Of a stretch of 47,967 nucleotides of DNA, positions 1-10,547 are shown piece by piece (position 1 is the first letter of the stretch; every line of letters begins with the position of its first letter). Both the position numbers and the translations under genes were made by a program. The notes below the pieces were generated by a model. The model worked only from the letters and a program-made list of their open reading frames with translations, did no database searches and was not told where the DNA came from. The DNA comes from an uncultured Oscillospiraceae bacterium (GTDB lineage: Bacteria; Bacillota; Clostridia; Oscillospirales; Oscillospiraceae), in NCBI GenBank assembly GCA_934636305.1, contig CAKUAM010000005.1, positions 1 to 47,967 of the forward strand, read 5' to 3'.

Positions 1-492
1 GGATAAGACCTCCCGGATGCGCTGCATATTGGGCTCAATTTCGCTCTTTTTGAGCTTGTCGAGCTTATTTGCGACGACGACAAACGGCTTTTCGGACTGC
101 AGGAAGTAATTTGCCATCACAACATCGTTGGCGGTGGGCGCATGGCGGGCATCGACGATCATAATGCCCAGATCCAGTGTATCCGGCGCGGCAAAGTATG
201 CCTCCATCAGCCGGCCCCAGCGCTCTTTTTCCTTCTGCGAGACCTTGGCGTAGCCATAGCCTGGCAGATCGACAAGATAAATCTTTTCATCAATGCGGAA
301 GAAATTGATGTGCACGGTTTTTCCGGGCGCTTCGCCCACACGGGCAAAATTCTTGCGCAGCAGAAGCTTATTGATGACGGATGATTTGCCGACATTGGAC
401 TTGCCGGCAAAGGCAATCTGCGGCAGAGCATCCTTCGGGCAGTCGGCGACAGATACGGCGGAGCGGACAAATTCCGCGTTGTGCAGGTTCAT
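1..492 (-). CDS. engB: Ribosome biogenesis GTP-binding protein EngB/YsxC (partial, 3' end outside window)
   Basis: The minus-strand reading starts at the ATG at 492, behind a GGAGGATCC ribosome site, and runs off the window edge after 164 codons. Visible motifs are the P-loop GKSNVGKSS (about residues 30-38), the switch II motif DLPGYGYAK and the G4 motif [10 protein letters not shown]. These define the EngB/YihA/YsxC family of small TRAFAC GTPases, needed for late 50S subunit assembly in Bacillus. Roughly 30-40 C-terminal residues are missing. It starts 10 bp after the Lon stop codon and is probably co-transcribed with lon, an order seen in many Firmicutes. Confidence 0.95.
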   Translation of the reverse strand, partial: MNLHNAEFVRSAVSVADCPKDALPQIAFAGKSNVGKSSVINKLLLRKNFARVGEAPGKTVHINFFRIDEKIYLVDLPGYGYAKVSQKEKERWGRLMEAYFAAPDTLDLGIMIVDARHAPTANDVVMANYFLQSEKPFVVVANKLDKLKKSEIEPNMQRIREVLS

Positions 493-502
493 GGGATCCT
501 CC

Positions 503-2926
503 TTACTGGCGGATGCCGGGCTTTCTGCGCGGCTTTGGCGTGGGAGGAAGGGAGAGAACATCCGCACCGGATGATGCGGTGCTCCCGGTCTCCTGCGCGG
601 CCTCTGCAGGCAGCAGCGCGGCCTCAAGCACGCGGTCGGCGCTTGATACGGTGATGAACTGCAGCGCCTGCCGGACAGTCTGGTCAATTTCCTCAAGATC
701 CTTTTCATTTTCCGCGGGAATGATAACGGTCCTGACGCCGTGCCGCAGCGCAGCCATTGTCTTTTCCTTCAGTCCACCGATGGCCAGCACGCGGCCGCGG
801 ATGGAAATCTCGCCTGTCATGGCAATGTCACGGCGGACCGGACGGCCTGTCAGGGCAGAGACAATCGCGGTGCAGATGGTGATGCCGGCTGAGGGGCCAT
901 CCTTGGGTACGGCGCCCTCCGGGAAATGGACGTGGATATCCTTTGTCTTATAGAAGTCCGGCGCGAGGCCGAGCTCCTTGCTGCGCGAGCGGATATAGCT
1001 CATGGCGGCAAAGGCCGATTCCTTCATCACATCGCCAAGATTGCCGGTCAGCTCCAGCTTGCCGGTTCCGTCCACGGCATTGACCTCAACCTCCAGCGTT
1101 GTTCCGCCGACGGCGGTCCATGCAAGGCCAGTGACCAGACCGACAGGATCTGTTGTAAAGCGTTCCTCCGGCAGATATTTGCGGACACCGGCATATGATG
1201 CAAGGTTACTGCAGGTGATCGTGATGCGCTTCGGTGCATCGGGGGAGACGAAGCGCATGGCGCACTTGCGGCAAAGCCCGGCAATCTGACGTTCCAGTCC
1301 GCGCACGCCGGATTCGCGCGTATAGCCGGCAATGAGCTCCCGGATTGCATCGTCGGAGACGCGCACCTGCGTTCTGCGCAGGCCGTGCTTCTGCAGCTGC
1401 TTGGGCAGCAGGTGCTGCTTGGCAATCTGCAGCTTTTCTTCGTCGGTGTAGGAGCCGAGCTCAATGACCTCCATGCGGTCCAGCAGCGCGCGGGGAATGG
1501 TGTCAGTCGTGTTGGCTGTGGTGATGAACATGCAGTGCGACAGGTCAAAGGGAACCTCGATATAATGGTCGCGGAAACTCGAGTTCTGCGCTGCGTCCAG
1601 CACCTCCAGAAGCGCGGAGGAGGGATCGCCCTTGTAGTCGCTGCCCAGCTTATCAATTTCATCAAGCAGCAGCAGCGCGTTTTTGCTCTTGGCCTGCGTC
1701 AGGGCCGTCATAATGCGGCCCGGCATAGCGCCGATATAGGTTTTGCGGTGGCCGCGGATCTCCGCCTCGTCGCGCACGCCGCCGAGCGACAGCCGTGCCA
1801 GCTTGCGGTTGAGCGCGCGGGCGATGGAGATGGCGATGGAGGTTTTGCCGACGCCGGGAGGGCCGACCAGGCAGAGAATCTGCCCCGGCAGCTCGGGCAC
1901 CAGCTGACGCACGGCCAATGTCTCGAGAATCCGCTTTTTGACCTGATCCAGACCAAAATGATCCTCGTCAAGGATTTTTGCGGCGGCCCTGACGTCCAGA
2001 CGCTCCTTGGTTTCGGTGTTCCATGGCAGCTCCAGAATGGTATCAAGATAATTGCGCAGCACGGCGGCCTCGGCAGAACCGGGCTGCTGGCGCGCGAAAC
2101 GTGAAACCTCACGCAGGAGCTTCTGTTCGGTTTCCTCCGGCAGCTTCAGCGCCTGAATCTTCTGGCGATAGGTGTCAGCGTCGGAGTCGTCCGCCTCGCC
2201 CAGCTCCTCCCGGATGACATGCAGCTGCTCCCGGAGATAATAATCGCGCTGGTTCTGGTTGACGTTCTGCTGCACCTGCTCACTGATATCGCTTTCCAGA
2301 TGCAGAATATTGAGCTCCTTGGCCATTGTCTTGACGCACAGCTCGAGCCGGTGGACCGGCGGCAGCGTCTCCAGAATTTTCTGCTTTTCCTCAAAGCCGA
2401 AGGTCGCGTTCTGCGCCATAAAATCGGCCAGCCGGCCCGCGTCGTCCGTTGCCGAGCCCTGCAGCAGGTTTTCCTGTCCGGATTTGACGGCGACGTCGAT
2501 AAACTGTTCAAACAGCGCATGCGCCTGCCGCACAAGCGCCTGTGTGCGCAGAAGCGCCGCATTGTACCCCGGCTCGTCAAGCTCCATGACGCGGCCAAAC
2601 AGATACGGATCGGCATGGATCAGGTCAGTCAGCTGCGCGCGGTACTTGCCCTCGACAAGGATGCGCATATTGTCGCCCGGCAGGCGCAGAACCTGACGGA
2701 CGTAGGCGACTGTCCCGATGCTGTAGAGGTCTGCCTTCTGGGGATCGTCGCACTGCATGTCACGCTGGGCAATCAGGAAAATCATCTGGTCGCCGCGCAT
2801 GGCCTCCTCGACGGCCTTCGCAGATTTCCGGCGGCCAACGTCAAAGTGCGTGACGCAGTCCGGAAATACGACAAGACCGCGCAGCGCCAGAATGGGCAGG
2901 CAGGTCAGAGGCTTGTATTCACTCAT
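503..2926 (-). CDS. lon: ATP-dependent Lon protease
   Basis: A cytosolic AAA+ serine protease of 807 residues, the usual LonA length. The order seen is an N-terminal LAN domain (about 9-200), an AAA+ module with Walker A GPPGVGKT near residues 354-361 and LLLLDEIDK as Walker B, then the S16 protease domain with PKDGPSAG (catalytic Ser679) and the dyad lysine Lys722 in GGLKEK. It degrades misfolded and regulatory proteins. The ATG is preceded by AAAGGAGA with normal spacing. Only 35 nt separate it from the clpX terminator hairpin, so it probably depends on read-through from clpX. No heat-shock operator was recognised in the short leader. Confidence 0.97.
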   Translation of the reverse strand: MSEYKPLTCLPILALRGLVVFPDCVTHFDVGRRKSAKAVEEAMRGDQMIFLIAQRDMQCDDPQKADLYSIGTVAYVRQVLRLPGDNMRILVEGKYRAQLTDLIHADPYLFGRVMELDEPGYNAALLRTQALVRQAHALFEQFIDVAVKSGQENLLQGSATDDAGRLADFMAQNATFGFEEKQKILETLPPVHRLELCVKTMAKELNILHLESDISEQVQQNVNQNQRDYYLREQLHVIREELGEADDSDADTYRQKIQALKLPEETEQKLLREVSRFARQQPGSAEAAVLRNYLDTILELPWNTETKERLDVRAAAKILDEDHFGLDQVKKRILETLAVRQLVPELPGQILCLVGPPGVGKTSIAISIARALNRKLARLSLGGVRDEAEIRGHRKTYIGAMPGRIMTALTQAKSKNALLLLDEIDKLGSDYKGDPSSALLEVLDAAQNSSFRDHYIEVPFDLSHCMFITTANTTDTIPRALLDRMEVIELGSYTDEEKLQIAKQHLLPKQLQKHGLRRTQVRVSDDAIRELIAGYTRESGVRGLERQIAGLCRKCAMRFVSPDAPKRITITCSNLASYAGVRKYLPEERFTTDPVGLVTGLAWTAVGGTTLEVEVNAVDGTGKLELTGNLGDVMKESAFAAMSYIRSRSKELGLAPDFYKTKDIHVHFPEGAVPKDGPSAGITICTAIVSALTGRPVRRDIAMTGEISIRGRVLAIGGLKEKTMAALRHGVRTVIIPAENEKDLEEIDQTVRQALQFITVSSADRVLEAALLPAEAAQETGSTASSGADVLSLPPTPKPRRKPGIRQ

Positions 2927-2950
2927 AAGGTATGTCTCCTTTCGTGGAGA

Positions 2951-2989
2951 ATAAAAATACGCAGGAAGGGAGCAGGCGCTCCCTTCCTG
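2951..2989 (-). terminator. Rho-independent terminator after clpX, before lon
   Basis: A perfect 12-bp inverted repeat (arms 2962-2973 and 2978-2989, sequence CAGGAAGGGAGC, loop of 4) is followed on the minus strand by a TATTTTTATT tract (2951-2958 on plus). It lies in the 78-bp gap between clpX and lon and probably lowers lon expression relative to clpX. Confidence 0.8.
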
Positions 2990-3004
2990 GTTGTGATAGT
3001 AGCG

Positions 3005-4273
3005 TTACAGTGTTACGCCTGCGTTCTTGATGGGAGCGCGGGGCTTGGAAGCGTCGCGGGTAATCTGCGGCGGTTCGCCTGTGCGCACGCAGCGCTCGGT
3101 AATGCAGACGGACTGGATGGTGGGATCGGAAGGAATCTCGAACATGATTTTGGTCATGATCTCCTCCATGATCGCGCGCAGGCCGCGCGCGCCGATCTGC
3201 CGGGCAATGGCCTTTTCCGCAATTGCCTCCAGCGCACCCTTTTCAAAGCTCAGCTCAACCTGGTCGAAGGCCAGAAGCTTGTGGTACTGCTTGCACAGTG
3301 CGTTCTTCGGCTCCGTCAGGATGCGGACCAGATCCTCCTTGCGGAGGCTCTGCAGAGAGGTGATGACCGGCAGACGGCCAACCAGCTCCGGGATGATGCC
3401 GAACTTCAGAAGGTCGTGCGGCTGGACAAGCTCAAACAGCTTGCCGACGTCACGCTGCTTTTTGCTCTGGACGGTGGAGTTGAAGCCCACGGAGGAGGTA
3501 TCGGTGCGCTGCTCGATGATTTTGTCGAGTCCGTCAAACGCGCCGCCGCAGATAAAGAGGATATTGGTCGTGTCGACCTGAATAAACTCCTGCTGCGGAT
3601 GCTTGCGCCCGCCCTGCGGCGGAACGTTGGCAACGGTACCCTCAAGAATTTTCAGAAGCGCCTGCTGCACGCCCTCGCCGGAGACATCGCGCGTGATGGA
3701 GGTGTTTTCCGATTTGCGGGCAATCTTGTCCATCTCATCGATGTAGATGATGCCGCGCTCAGCCAGCTCCACATCGAAATCCGCTGCCTGCAGAAGCCGC
3801 AGCAGAATGTTCTCCACATCCTCGCCCACATAGCCGGCCTCGGTCAGCGTTGTGGCGTCCGCAATGGCGAACGGCACGTTCAGGATCTTGGCCAGCGTCT
3901 GGGCAAACAGTGTTTTGCCGGAGCCGGTGGGGCCGATGAGCAGAATGTTGCTTTTCTGCAGCTCCACATCGGAATCATTCTGGAAATAGATGCGCTTGTA
4001 GTGGTTATAGACCGCGACGGACAGGGCTACCTTTGCATCCTCCTGACCGATGATGTAGCGGTCCATGTAGGTCTTGATTTCCTGCGGCGTTGGCAGCGTG
4101 TCGGGCATTTCCAGCTGCTGCGTATTGGCGCCGCCGTGCATTTCATCATGAAGAATGGACGAGCAGAGCTCGATGCATTCGTTGCAGATATACACGTTTG
4201 GGCCGGCAATGATGCGGCCCACCTGCTCCTGCCGCTTGCCGCAGAAGGAGCAGCGGATGGAGTCTCTTGCCAA
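3005..4273 (-). CDS. clpX: ClpX, unfoldase subunit of the ClpXP protease
   Basis: A 422-residue AAA+ unfoldase that feeds substrates to ClpP. The N-terminal zinc-binding domain has Cys8, Cys11, Cys30 and Cys33. Walker A is GPTGSGKT at 114-121 and Walker B is YIDEMDKI. The ClpP-docking loop reads VGF rather than the usual IGF ([10 protein letters not shown]). The start is a TTG codon at 4273, chosen because GGAGGAG sits 6 nt upstream and the zinc-finger domain begins right there. It lies 21 bp after clpP in the tig-clpP-clpX order common to Firmicutes. Confidence 0.97.
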   Translation of the reverse strand: MARDSIRCSFCGKRQEQVGRIIAGPNVYICNECIELCSSILHDEMHGGANTQQLEMPDTLPTPQEIKTYMDRYIIGQEDAKVALSVAVYNHYKRIYFQNDSDVELQKSNILLIGPTGSGKTLFAQTLAKILNVPFAIADATTLTEAGYVGEDVENILLRLLQAADFDVELAERGIIYIDEMDKIARKSENTSITRDVSGEGVQQALLKILEGTVANVPPQGGRKHPQQEFIQVDTTNILFICGGAFDGLDKIIEQRTDTSSVGFNSTVQSKKQRDVGKLFELVQPHDLLKFGIIPELVGRLPVITSLQSLRKEDLVRILTEPKNALCKQYHKLLAFDQVELSFEKGALEAIAEKAIARQIGARGLRAIMEEIMTKIMFEIPSDPTIQSVCITERCVRTGEPPQITRDASKPRAPIKNAGVTL

Positions 4274-4294
4274 GGCGGACTCCTCCTTTCGGGA

Positions 4295-4879
4295 TTATTG
4301 TCTCTTGTAGATGACCTGATCGACAAGGCCGTAGGCCTGTGCTTCCTCGGCGGTCATGAAGTTGTCGCGCTCGGTGTCAATCTTGATGGTCTCGAGCGGC
4401 TTGCCGGTGTTGGCAGCGAGAATCTCATTGAGACGCTGCTTGATCTTCAGCATGCGCTCCACCTGGATCTGCATATCCGTTGCCTGGCCCTGCGTGCCGC
4501 CGGACGGCTGGTGGATCATGATCTCTGCATTCGGCAGGGCAAGACGCTTGCCCTTGGTGCCGGACGAGAGCAAAAACGCACCCATCGAGGCGGCCATGCC
4601 CACGCAGATGGTGGACACGTCGCACTTGATATACTGCATGGTATCGTAGATGGCCATGCCGTCGGTCACGCTGCCGCCGGGGCTGTTGATGTAGAACTGG
4701 ATATCCTTGTCGGGATCCTGCGCTTCGAGGTAAAGCATCTGCGCGACGATGAGGCTGGCGGTGGTGCTGTTGACCTCCTCGGACAGGATAATGATACGGT
4801 CATTGAGCAGCCGCGAGAAAATGTCATACGACCGCTCGCCGCGGCTGGTCTGCTCAACAACATACGGAACTAAACTCAT
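4295..4879 (-). CDS. clpP: ClpP, ATP-dependent Clp protease proteolytic subunit
   Basis: A 194-residue serine peptidase of family S14 that forms the barrel of ClpXP. The catalytic triad is visible: Ser98 in GMAASMGAF, His123 in IMIHQPSGG and Asp172 in TERDNFM. The length matches the family. The ATG at 4879 follows GGAGAAG. It sits between tig and clpX and is presumably transcribed from the tig promoter. The 61-bp tig-clpP gap shows no clear second promoter or CtsR/HrcA site. Confidence 0.97.
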   Translation of the reverse strand: MSLVPYVVEQTSRGERSYDIFSRLLNDRIIILSEEVNSTTASLIVAQMLYLEAQDPDKDIQFYINSPGGSVTDGMAIYDTMQYIKCDVSTICVGMAASMGAFLLSSGTKGKRLALPNAEIMIHQPSGGTQGQATDMQIQVERMLKIKQRLNEILAANTGKPLETIKIDTERDNFMTAEEAQAYGLVDQVIYKRQ

Positions 4880-4940
4880 AGTTTGCTTCTCCTTTCAAAC
4901 GGTTGTCAGGTCATAGGATTCTACCCAACCCCTTGGAGAA

Positions 4941-6317
4941 TTATTCCTCCGTCTTGGACGCGTCCTCTGCCGGAGCCTCTGCTGCCTCAGCGGCCTCGTC
5001 GTCCTTCTTGGCTGCCTTCTTAGCGGCCTTCTTTTCCTTTACCTTTTCGATGGCCTTGGCGTTGTCAACGATCAGCTTGACTGCCTTGCGGCCCTTGAGA
5101 TCGGCCTTGACAGCTTCAAGGTCAATGGCCTCCTTGATCTTGTCGACGGTCATCTTGTACTGGTCAGCGAGCTTCTGGAGTTCTTCTTCAACTTCCTCAG
5201 CGGTCGCTTCAATCTGTTCCTTGTTGACGATCTCGCTCAGCAGGATGTTGGAGCGGACGGTCTGCTCTGCCATCGGGCGCATGGAGTCGCGCATGGCCTT
5301 GATGTCGCCGCCGATCATCTTGAGATAGTCCTGCAGCTTCATGCCCTGGGCCTGCAGCTGGTAAGCAAACTGCTCCAGGTGCTTGTCAACCTGCTCGTCG
5401 ATCATGCAGGCGGGGATGTCGCAGGTCATGTTCTTGCCGGCAGCCTCGACGGATGCGTTTTCGAATTCACGGTCAACGGTCTCCTGGCGCTTTTTGGCCA
5501 GATCAGCCTTGATGCTCTTTTTGAGCGCTGCAAGCGTGTCATATTCCGATACATCCTTGGCAAACTCGTCGTCGAGCTCGGGCTTGATGGTTTCCTTGAC
5601 CTCGTGGATCTTGCACTTGAAGGTGGCCTTCTTGCCGGCTAGCTCCTTGGTGTAATTCTCGGGGAAGGTGACCTCAACATCCTTCTCGTCGCCAGCCTTG
5701 AGGCCGACGAGCTGATCTTCAAAGCCAGGGATGAATGCGCCGGAGCCGAGCGTCAGCGTGTAGCCCTCAGCCTTGCCGCCGTCGAAGGGCTTGCCGTCGA
5801 CATAGCCGTCGAAGTCGAGAACAACGGTGTCGCCCATCTTGGACTCACGGTCGACCGTCTCAACGCGGGCGTTGCGGTCCTGCAGGCGGCTGAGCTCTGC
5901 GTCAACCTCAGCCTTGGAAATGGAGACAGTCTCCTTGGGAACCTCGATGCCCTTGTACTCACCGAGGGTGACCTCAGGATAGAGCTCAGTGGAGACAGTC
6001 AGCACAACGCTGCCGTCCTCGGGGGTCTGCATATCGGCAACAGAGGGCTGTCCGACAGCCTTGATCTGCTGGTCGGTGATGGCAGCCTTATAGATTTCAG
6101 GGAAGATCTCATTGACAGCGTCCTCATAGAACACCTGTGCGCCGTACATCTTTTCAACGAACTTGCGCGGAGCCTTGCCCTTGCGGAAGCCGGGGATCAT
6201 GATGTCCTTGCGGATCTTGGCGTATGCCTTATCCAGTGCGGTCTGGAACTCCTCCTTGGAGATCTCGACAACGACCTTTGCGCTGCCCTGTTCTTTCTCT
6301 ACGTTCTTGACGTTCAT
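4941..6317 (-). CDS. tig: Trigger factor, ribosome-associated chaperone and peptidyl-prolyl isomerase
   Basis: A 458-residue protein with the N-terminal ribosome-docking signature GFRKGKAP at 43-50, a central FKBP-type isomerase domain (about 150-240) and a long helical C-terminal substrate-binding region. The last 40 residues are a Lys/Ala and then Glu/Ala-rich tail, longer than in E. coli and probably disordered. It folds nascent chains at the ribosome exit. The ATG at 6317 has a strong AGGAGGAAATAACC leader. It is the first gene of the tig-clpP-clpX-lon-engB run. Confidence 0.96.
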   Translation of the reverse strand: MNVKNVEKEQGSAKVVVEISKEEFQTALDKAYAKIRKDIMIPGFRKGKAPRKFVEKMYGAQVFYEDAVNEIFPEIYKAAITDQQIKAVGQPSVADMQTPEDGSVVLTVSTELYPEVTLGEYKGIEVPKETVSISKAEVDAELSRLQDRNARVETVDRESKMGDTVVLDFDGYVDGKPFDGGKAEGYTLTLGSGAFIPGFEDQLVGLKAGDEKDVEVTFPENYTKELAGKKATFKCKIHEVKETIKPELDDEFAKDVSEYDTLAALKKSIKADLAKKRQETVDREFENASVEAAGKNMTCDIPACMIDEQVDKHLEQFAYQLQAQGMKLQDYLKMIGGDIKAMRDSMRPMAEQTVRSNILLSEIVNKEQIEATAEEVEEELQKLADQYKMTVDKIKEAIDLEAVKADLKGRKAVKLIVDNAKAIEKVKEKKAAKKAAKKDDEAAEAAEAPAEDASKTEE

Positions 6318-6386
6318 GGTGGTTATTTCCTCCTATGTGGTGAGGCCGGGTGGCCCTAATTCACCGTTCTTAAATGAATCCGATTT

Positions 6387-6415
6387 ATTCTAGCAAACTT
6401 TCTGCGAGAAATCCA
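6387..6415 (-). promoter_or_regulatory. Likely promoter of the tig-clpP-clpX operon
   Basis: Read on the minus strand there is TGGATT (6410-6415), 17 bp, then TAGAAT (6387-6392), with an extended -10 (TTTGC before TAGAAT). It lies 70 bp upstream of the tig start in an AT-rich 161-bp gap. Confidence 0.55.
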
Positions 6416-6478
6416 CTGTTTTTTTGGAATTTTATCCGAATTCAGAAAAAATTCAAAGTATTTCTGTGCCGGGTGGAT

Positions 6479-7168
6479 TCAGCCAATGCGTGCCGGGCAG
6501 AAATTCAGATGGTCTGCCGACAAAAGCCGGTACTGCACGCCCCGGCAGGAGTCCTCCAGCGCAAGCCGGATGGAATCTGCATGCAGATGGCCGAAGTAGC
6601 AGCGCGTCACGCCGTATGTTTCAAACAGGGCGAGAATTGGCTCGCACGTGTAGCCGCGGTAGCGCGGCGGGTAGTGCAGAAAGCAGTATTTTTCCGCATC
6701 CCCGGCCAGCTGCAGCGACCGCTCCAGCCGTCCAAGCTCCCGCAGGAAAATTTTCTCGTCATGGCCGCCGGCCTTGTTTTCACTGTAAAACCAGCCGCGC
6801 GTGCCGCAGATGGCGATGTCGCCGTAGAAAAAGCAGCTGTTGTTGAGCACGTGGAAATCGGAAAACCCACGTGCCTGGCAAAAGCGGTCGAAGGCCTTCT
6901 GTGTTGCCCACCAGTAGTCGTGGTTGCCCTTGAGGATAATCTTGCGGCCCGGAATCGCATTCATAAATGCAAAGTCCTCGCTGGCGTCCTCCAGCCCCAT
7001 GGCCCAGCTGAGATCACCCAGCAGTACGGTTGTATCCTCCGGCCCGATGACGCGCAGGTTTTCACGCAGCTTCTCCACGTAGCCGGTCCAGCCGCCGCCA
7101 AATACATCCATTGGCTTGTCTGCGGGGCCAAGCGAGAGATGCAGATCCCCAATTGCGTACAGCGCCAT
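6479..7168 (-). CDS. Calcineurin-like metallophosphoesterase
   Basis: A 229-residue cytosolic protein with the whole metal-binding motif set of the family: GDLHLS near the N-terminus, GDLSWAMG, KGNHDYWW and GHLHADS near the C-terminus. These residues bind two metal ions and catalyse phosphoester hydrolysis; the substrate cannot be read from sequence. Its ATG overlaps the thrC stop by one base (TAATG), so translation is probably coupled. It is the last gene of the lepB-to-phosphoesterase run. Confidence 0.85.
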   Translation of the reverse strand: MALYAIGDLHLSLGPADKPMDVFGGGWTGYVEKLRENLRVIGPEDTTVLLGDLSWAMGLEDASEDFAFMNAIPGRKIILKGNHDYWWATQKAFDRFCQARGFSDFHVLNNSCFFYGDIAICGTRGWFYSENKAGGHDEKIFLRELGRLERSLQLAGDAEKYCFLHYPPRYRGYTCEPILALFETYGVTRCYFGHLHADSIRLALEDSCRGVQYRLLSADHLNFCPARIG

Positions 7169-8652
7169 TACTGCAGAAACTCCGTGACAACAGCTTCCAT
7201 GGCAGCCTTGTCGGCCACCTCGTCGAAGCGGACGCGCTTGCCGGCGAGCCCTGCCAGCGGGGCAGGGGCGGGACGGCCCGTTACGCTTGTCAGCTGGGCG
7301 AGAATCTGTGTGCCGGACCGGTGCTCTGCAACGCCGAGCGCATGGAGGACGCTGGCGCAGAATTTGAACGGGCTTGCCGTCGAGGCGACGACGGTCGGCG
7401 TCCTGTCACCGGTTCGCGCGCGGTACGCCTGCAGGACTGTGTACGCGACGGCGGTGTGTGTGTCCATGAGATAGCTGTTCTCACGGAACATGCGGCCGAT
7501 GGTTGCGGCGCCCCCGGCGTCGGTGCAGAAGCCGCAGGCGAACTCCGCGCGGATGGCATCAGCAACTGCCTGCGAGACGGTATAGCGGCCCGCTGCCGCC
7601 AGCGCCTGCATATACCCGCGGACCTCCTCGTCCGAGCCGGACAGCAGATACAGAAGCCGTTCCAGGTTCGAGGAAATGAGGATATCCATCGACGGCGAGG
7701 CCGTCTGATAGAACGGACGGTTGCGGTCGTAGGTGCCGGTCTGGATAAAATCAGTCAGGACGTTATTTTCATTCGAGGCGCAGATGAGTGTTGCAATGGG
7801 CACGCCCATCCTTTTTGCGTAGAAGCCGGCGAGAATATTGCCAAAGTTTCCGGTCGGCACGCAGATGTTGATCTTGCCGCCGGGGGCGATGGCGCCCTGC
7901 TTCAGAAGGTCACAGTATGCCGAGATATAATAAACAATCTGCGGCAGCACGCGGCCCCAGTTGATAGAGTTGGCCGACGAGAGAAAATAGCCGCGTGCGG
8001 CAAGCGTCTGCCGCAGCGCTTCGTCAGAGAAAATACGCTTGACGCCGGTCTGCGCGTCATCAAAGTTGCCGCGTACGGCGCACACGCCGACATTCTGCCC
8101 CTCCTGTGTGACCATCTGCAGCTTCTGGATATCCGATACGCCGCCGTCGGGATAAAAGACCAGGATCTTTGTCCGGTCCACATCGCGGAAGCCCTCCAGC
8201 GCAGCCTTGCCGGTGTCGCCGGATGTGGCGACCAGGATACAGACGGTCTTTTCTTCTCCTGTTTTCTGCAAGGAGGCCGTCAGCAGATACGGCAGCATCT
8301 GCAGCGCCATGTCCTTGAACGCGCAGGTCGGCCCGTGCCAGAGCTCCTGTACGTAGGTGCTGTCCTCCGTTTTGACGACGGGCGCGGCGGCCGGCGTATC
8401 AAACTTCGCAGGGCCGTAGGCCTTTTCCGCGTAGCTGAGCAGCTCCTGCTCGGTGAACTCGTCGAGGTACAGCTTCATGATTTTTGCTGCGCGCTGCGGA
8501 TAAGGCAGCGCAGCAAGCGCCTGAATGTCCGCCAGCGTGATCTGCGGGATGGACTCCGGCAGATACAGGCCGCCGTCCCGGCTGAGTCCCTCAACAATTG
8601 CTTCGCTCGCCGTCAGGCGGCGGGCGGAATCTCTGGTGCTTACATAGTGCAT
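7168..8652 (-). CDS. thrC: Threonine synthase
   Basis: This PLP enzyme converts O-phosphohomoserine to threonine. At 494 residues it has the long form typical of Firmicutes and proteobacteria. The PLP lysine is Lys113 in HGPTCAFKDMAL; VATSGDTGKAALEGF is the phosphate-binding loop and VPTGNFGN is also conserved. Its first codons overlap the upstream dipeptidase gene by 13 nt. Its place among lepB/rnhB housekeeping genes rather than beside hom or thrB is unusual. Confidence 0.95.
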   Translation of the reverse strand: MHYVSTRDSARRLTASEAIVEGLSRDGGLYLPESIPQITLADIQALAALPYPQRAAKIMKLYLDEFTEQELLSYAEKAYGPAKFDTPAAAPVVKTEDSTYVQELWHGPTCAFKDMALQMLPYLLTASLQKTGEEKTVCILVATSGDTGKAALEGFRDVDRTKILVFYPDGGVSDIQKLQMVTQEGQNVGVCAVRGNFDDAQTGVKRIFSDEALRQTLAARGYFLSSANSINWGRVLPQIVYYISAYCDLLKQGAIAPGGKINICVPTGNFGNILAGFYAKRMGVPIATLICASNENNVLTDFIQTGTYDRNRPFYQTASPSMDILISSNLERLLYLLSGSDEEVRGYMQALAAAGRYTVSQAVADAIRAEFACGFCTDAGGAATIGRMFRENSYLMDTHTAVAYTVLQAYRARTGDRTPTVVASTASPFKFCASVLHALGVAEHRSGTQILAQLTSVTGRPAPAPLAGLAGKRVRFDEVADKAAMEAVVTEFLQ

Positions 8653-9575
8653 AGCTTCACAACCCTCATCAAAGAATCGCAGAACAGGTTCTGCATGGTT
8701 TTCTCGGAATATCCGAAACGGGCAAGATAGCTGCCCAGTTTTTCATAATCATCCACGCCGGAAAAGCCCTCCGGCAGCTCGTCGCAGCCGTCAAGATCTG
8801 CGCCGAGCGCGATATGCCCCTCGCCGCCAAGCTCCAGAAAGTGATCGAGATGGCGGCGCACATCACAAAAGCCGGCGCGGCCCTGCGGCCTCAGAAAAGG
8901 CCCGTAGAGGTTGATGCCCGCCGTGCCGCCAAGATCACAGATGGCCCGGAACTGCGCATCGGTCAGATTGCGCGGATGGGGGCAGATGGCGGTGGAGTTG
9001 GAATGGCTGGCGACGATCGGCTTTTCAGCCAGCTCCGCCATGTCCCAGAAGCCCTTTTCCGACAGATGGCTCACATCCACAAGCATGCCGAGCCGTTGTG
9101 CACGCCGGAAGAAGCTCTTTCCCTTTTCACTCAGGCCCTCGCCACTCTGGCAGGAGCCGGCCAGGCTGTTCGGGAGGTTCCACACAAGAGAAATCATCCG
9201 CACGCCCTTTTCATAGGCAGGCTCCAGCAGGCCCTCATCCTCCCGCACGGCCTCTGCACCCTCTATAGAAAGAAATGCGGCGCATGTGCCGCGCTGCATG
9301 GCGGCCTCTGCTTCGCATGCGGTGCGGCAGAGCGTAATCTGCTCTGCATTTTTCTGCAGCTGCGTCAGGAAATAGTCCAGCGCGCGGGCAAAATGCTCCG
9401 GATGCGGCATGCGCGTCTGGAGCCATGCGGTGCAGAAGGCAAAAAACTGTGCATAGCCGCCGAGGTGCGCAGCCTTGTCCAGCGAGACGGCCAGATCGCT
9501 GTTTTTTAACTGCTTTTCCTGCCGCCAGAGTTCAACCGGGGTGTCGCAGTGACTGTCAAAAACGCGGTAGCTCAT
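8640..9575 (-). CDS. Membrane-type dipeptidase, peptidase family M19
   Basis: A 311-residue member of the renal dipeptidase-like family. Zinc-ligand regions are visible: DSHCDTP near the N-terminus (HxD), FLSIEGAEA (metal-bridging Glu), VSHLSEKGFWD and ASHSNSTAI (two His), and LGADLDGCDE (Asp). These enzymes hydrolyse dipeptides, some with a D-residue. No signal peptide is present, so it is probably cytosolic. Its start overlaps the yraN stop by 4 nt. Confidence 0.9.
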   Translation of the reverse strand: MSYRVFDSHCDTPVELWRQEKQLKNSDLAVSLDKAAHLGGYAQFFAFCTAWLQTRMPHPEHFARALDYFLTQLQKNAEQITLCRTACEAEAAMQRGTCAAFLSIEGAEAVREDEGLLEPAYEKGVRMISLVWNLPNSLAGSCQSGEGLSEKGKSFFRRAQRLGMLVDVSHLSEKGFWDMAELAEKPIVASHSNSTAICPHPRNLTDAQFRAICDLGGTAGINLYGPFLRPQGRAGFCDVRRHLDHFLELGGEGHIALGADLDGCDELPEGFSGVDDYEKLGSYLARFGYSEKTMQNLFCDSLMRVVKLCTM

Positions 9576-9937
9576 GAAAATGCGTCCTCCATATGCGTGA
9601 TCTGCGGACGGCGGGTCTGCGTGCCGTCTGGGGCATAGATTTCAATCACGTCAAACCGCGGCTGCAGCGCTGTTTCGTGTGTGGACAGATATAAAAGCGC
9701 GGTCTGCCGCAGGCGCTGCTGCTTGTGTGCGTCAACAAATTCCCGCGCGGCAGCAAAGTCGGCCGATTTGCGCAGCTTGACCTCGCAAAAGACGATATAC
9801 TGCCGGTTTGAGGCGACGATATCGAGCTCCCCAAGCCTGGTGCGGTAGTTCATGGCGAGAATCTGATAGCGCTTTCTGCGCAGATATTCTGCCGCCAGCG
9901 CCTCACCCCATGGGCCGAGCAGATCACTTGTCCGCAT
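9572..9937 (-). CDS. yraN: YraN family endonuclease-like protein (UPF0102)
   Basis: A 121-residue protein with the restriction-endonuclease-like core of UPF0102: GELDIVASN followed by [10 protein letters not shown], matching the D/E-x-K nuclease motif, and R(K)SADFAAA next. The biological substrate is not established. The gene next to rnhB is a very common arrangement. It overlaps rnhB by 14 nt. Confidence 0.9.
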   Translation of the reverse strand: MRTSDLLGPWGEALAAEYLRRKRYQILAMNYRTRLGELDIVASNRQYIVFCEVKLRKSADFAAAREFVDAHKQQRLRQTALLYLSTHETALQPRFDVIEIYAPDGTQTRRPQITHMEDAFS

Positions 9938-10547
9938 AGAATTTTTTTAAGAACGTCGTGCGGTGAACAGGGCTGGGGCCGTATTCGCGCAGCGCGTCAT
10001 AGTGCCGCCTTGTGCCGTAGCCCTTGTGGACAGCAAAGCCATACTGCGGATACTGCGCGTCCAGCTCCTCCATATAGCGGTCCCGCGTGACCTTGGCCAG
10101 AATCGACGCGGCGGCAATGGAGGCCGACAGGCCGTCACCCCTCACAATGGTCCGGACGGGCAGGCCAAAATCCCTGGTCCGGTTGCCGTCAATGAGTGCA
10201 AGTGCAGGCGTGGGCGCAAGCTGCGCCATGGCGCGTTCCATGGCGAGGAACGTCGCCTGCAGAATATTGAGTTCGTCGATCTCCTGCTCGCTTGCAAATG
10301 CGATGCCATAGGAGATGGCCCCGGATACAATCACGTCATACAGCTCCCGGCGCTTTTTGTCTGTGAGCTTTTTGGAGTCGTTCAGGCCGGGGATAATAAG
10401 CTCCGGCGGCAGAATTACCGCTGCGGCGCACACCGGGCCGGCCAGCGGGCCGCGCCCAGCCTCATCCACGCCGCATACCGGCTGCAGGCCCTGCGCGAAT
10501 GCCTCGCGTTCATAAAGCCACAGATCCAGCGGCTGCGTTTGTTTCAT
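9924..10547 (-). CDS. rnhB: Ribonuclease HII
   Basis: A 207-residue enzyme that cuts RNA in RNA-DNA hybrids and at single ribonucleotides in DNA. The [12 protein letters not shown] signature (Asp28, Glu29) and the SKKLT and ALIDGN motifs are present, with a conserved late [11 protein letters not shown] segment. It overlaps rbgA by 4 nt and yraN by 14 nt, so it is tightly coupled within the operon. Confidence 0.96.
   Translation of the reverse strand: MKQTQPLDLWLYEREAFAQGLQPVCGVDEAGRGPLAGPVCAAAVILPPELIIPGLNDSKKLTDKKRRELYDVIVSGAISYGIAFASEQEIDELNILQATFLAMERAMAQLAPTPALALIDGNRTRDFGLPVRTIVRGDGLSASIAAASILAKVTRDRYMEELDAQYPQYGFAVHKGYGTRRHYDALREYGPSPVHRTTFLKKFYADK

Noticed and set aside
2219..4873. 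Plus-strand open frame of 884 codons opposite lon, clpX and clpP
   Set aside because: It is a mirror of the GC-rich third positions of three well-recognised minus-strand genes; it has no ribosome site or family features.
7111..8730. Plus-strand open frame of 539 codons opposite thrC
   Set aside because: Antisense shadow of threonine synthase, which has clear active-site motifs.
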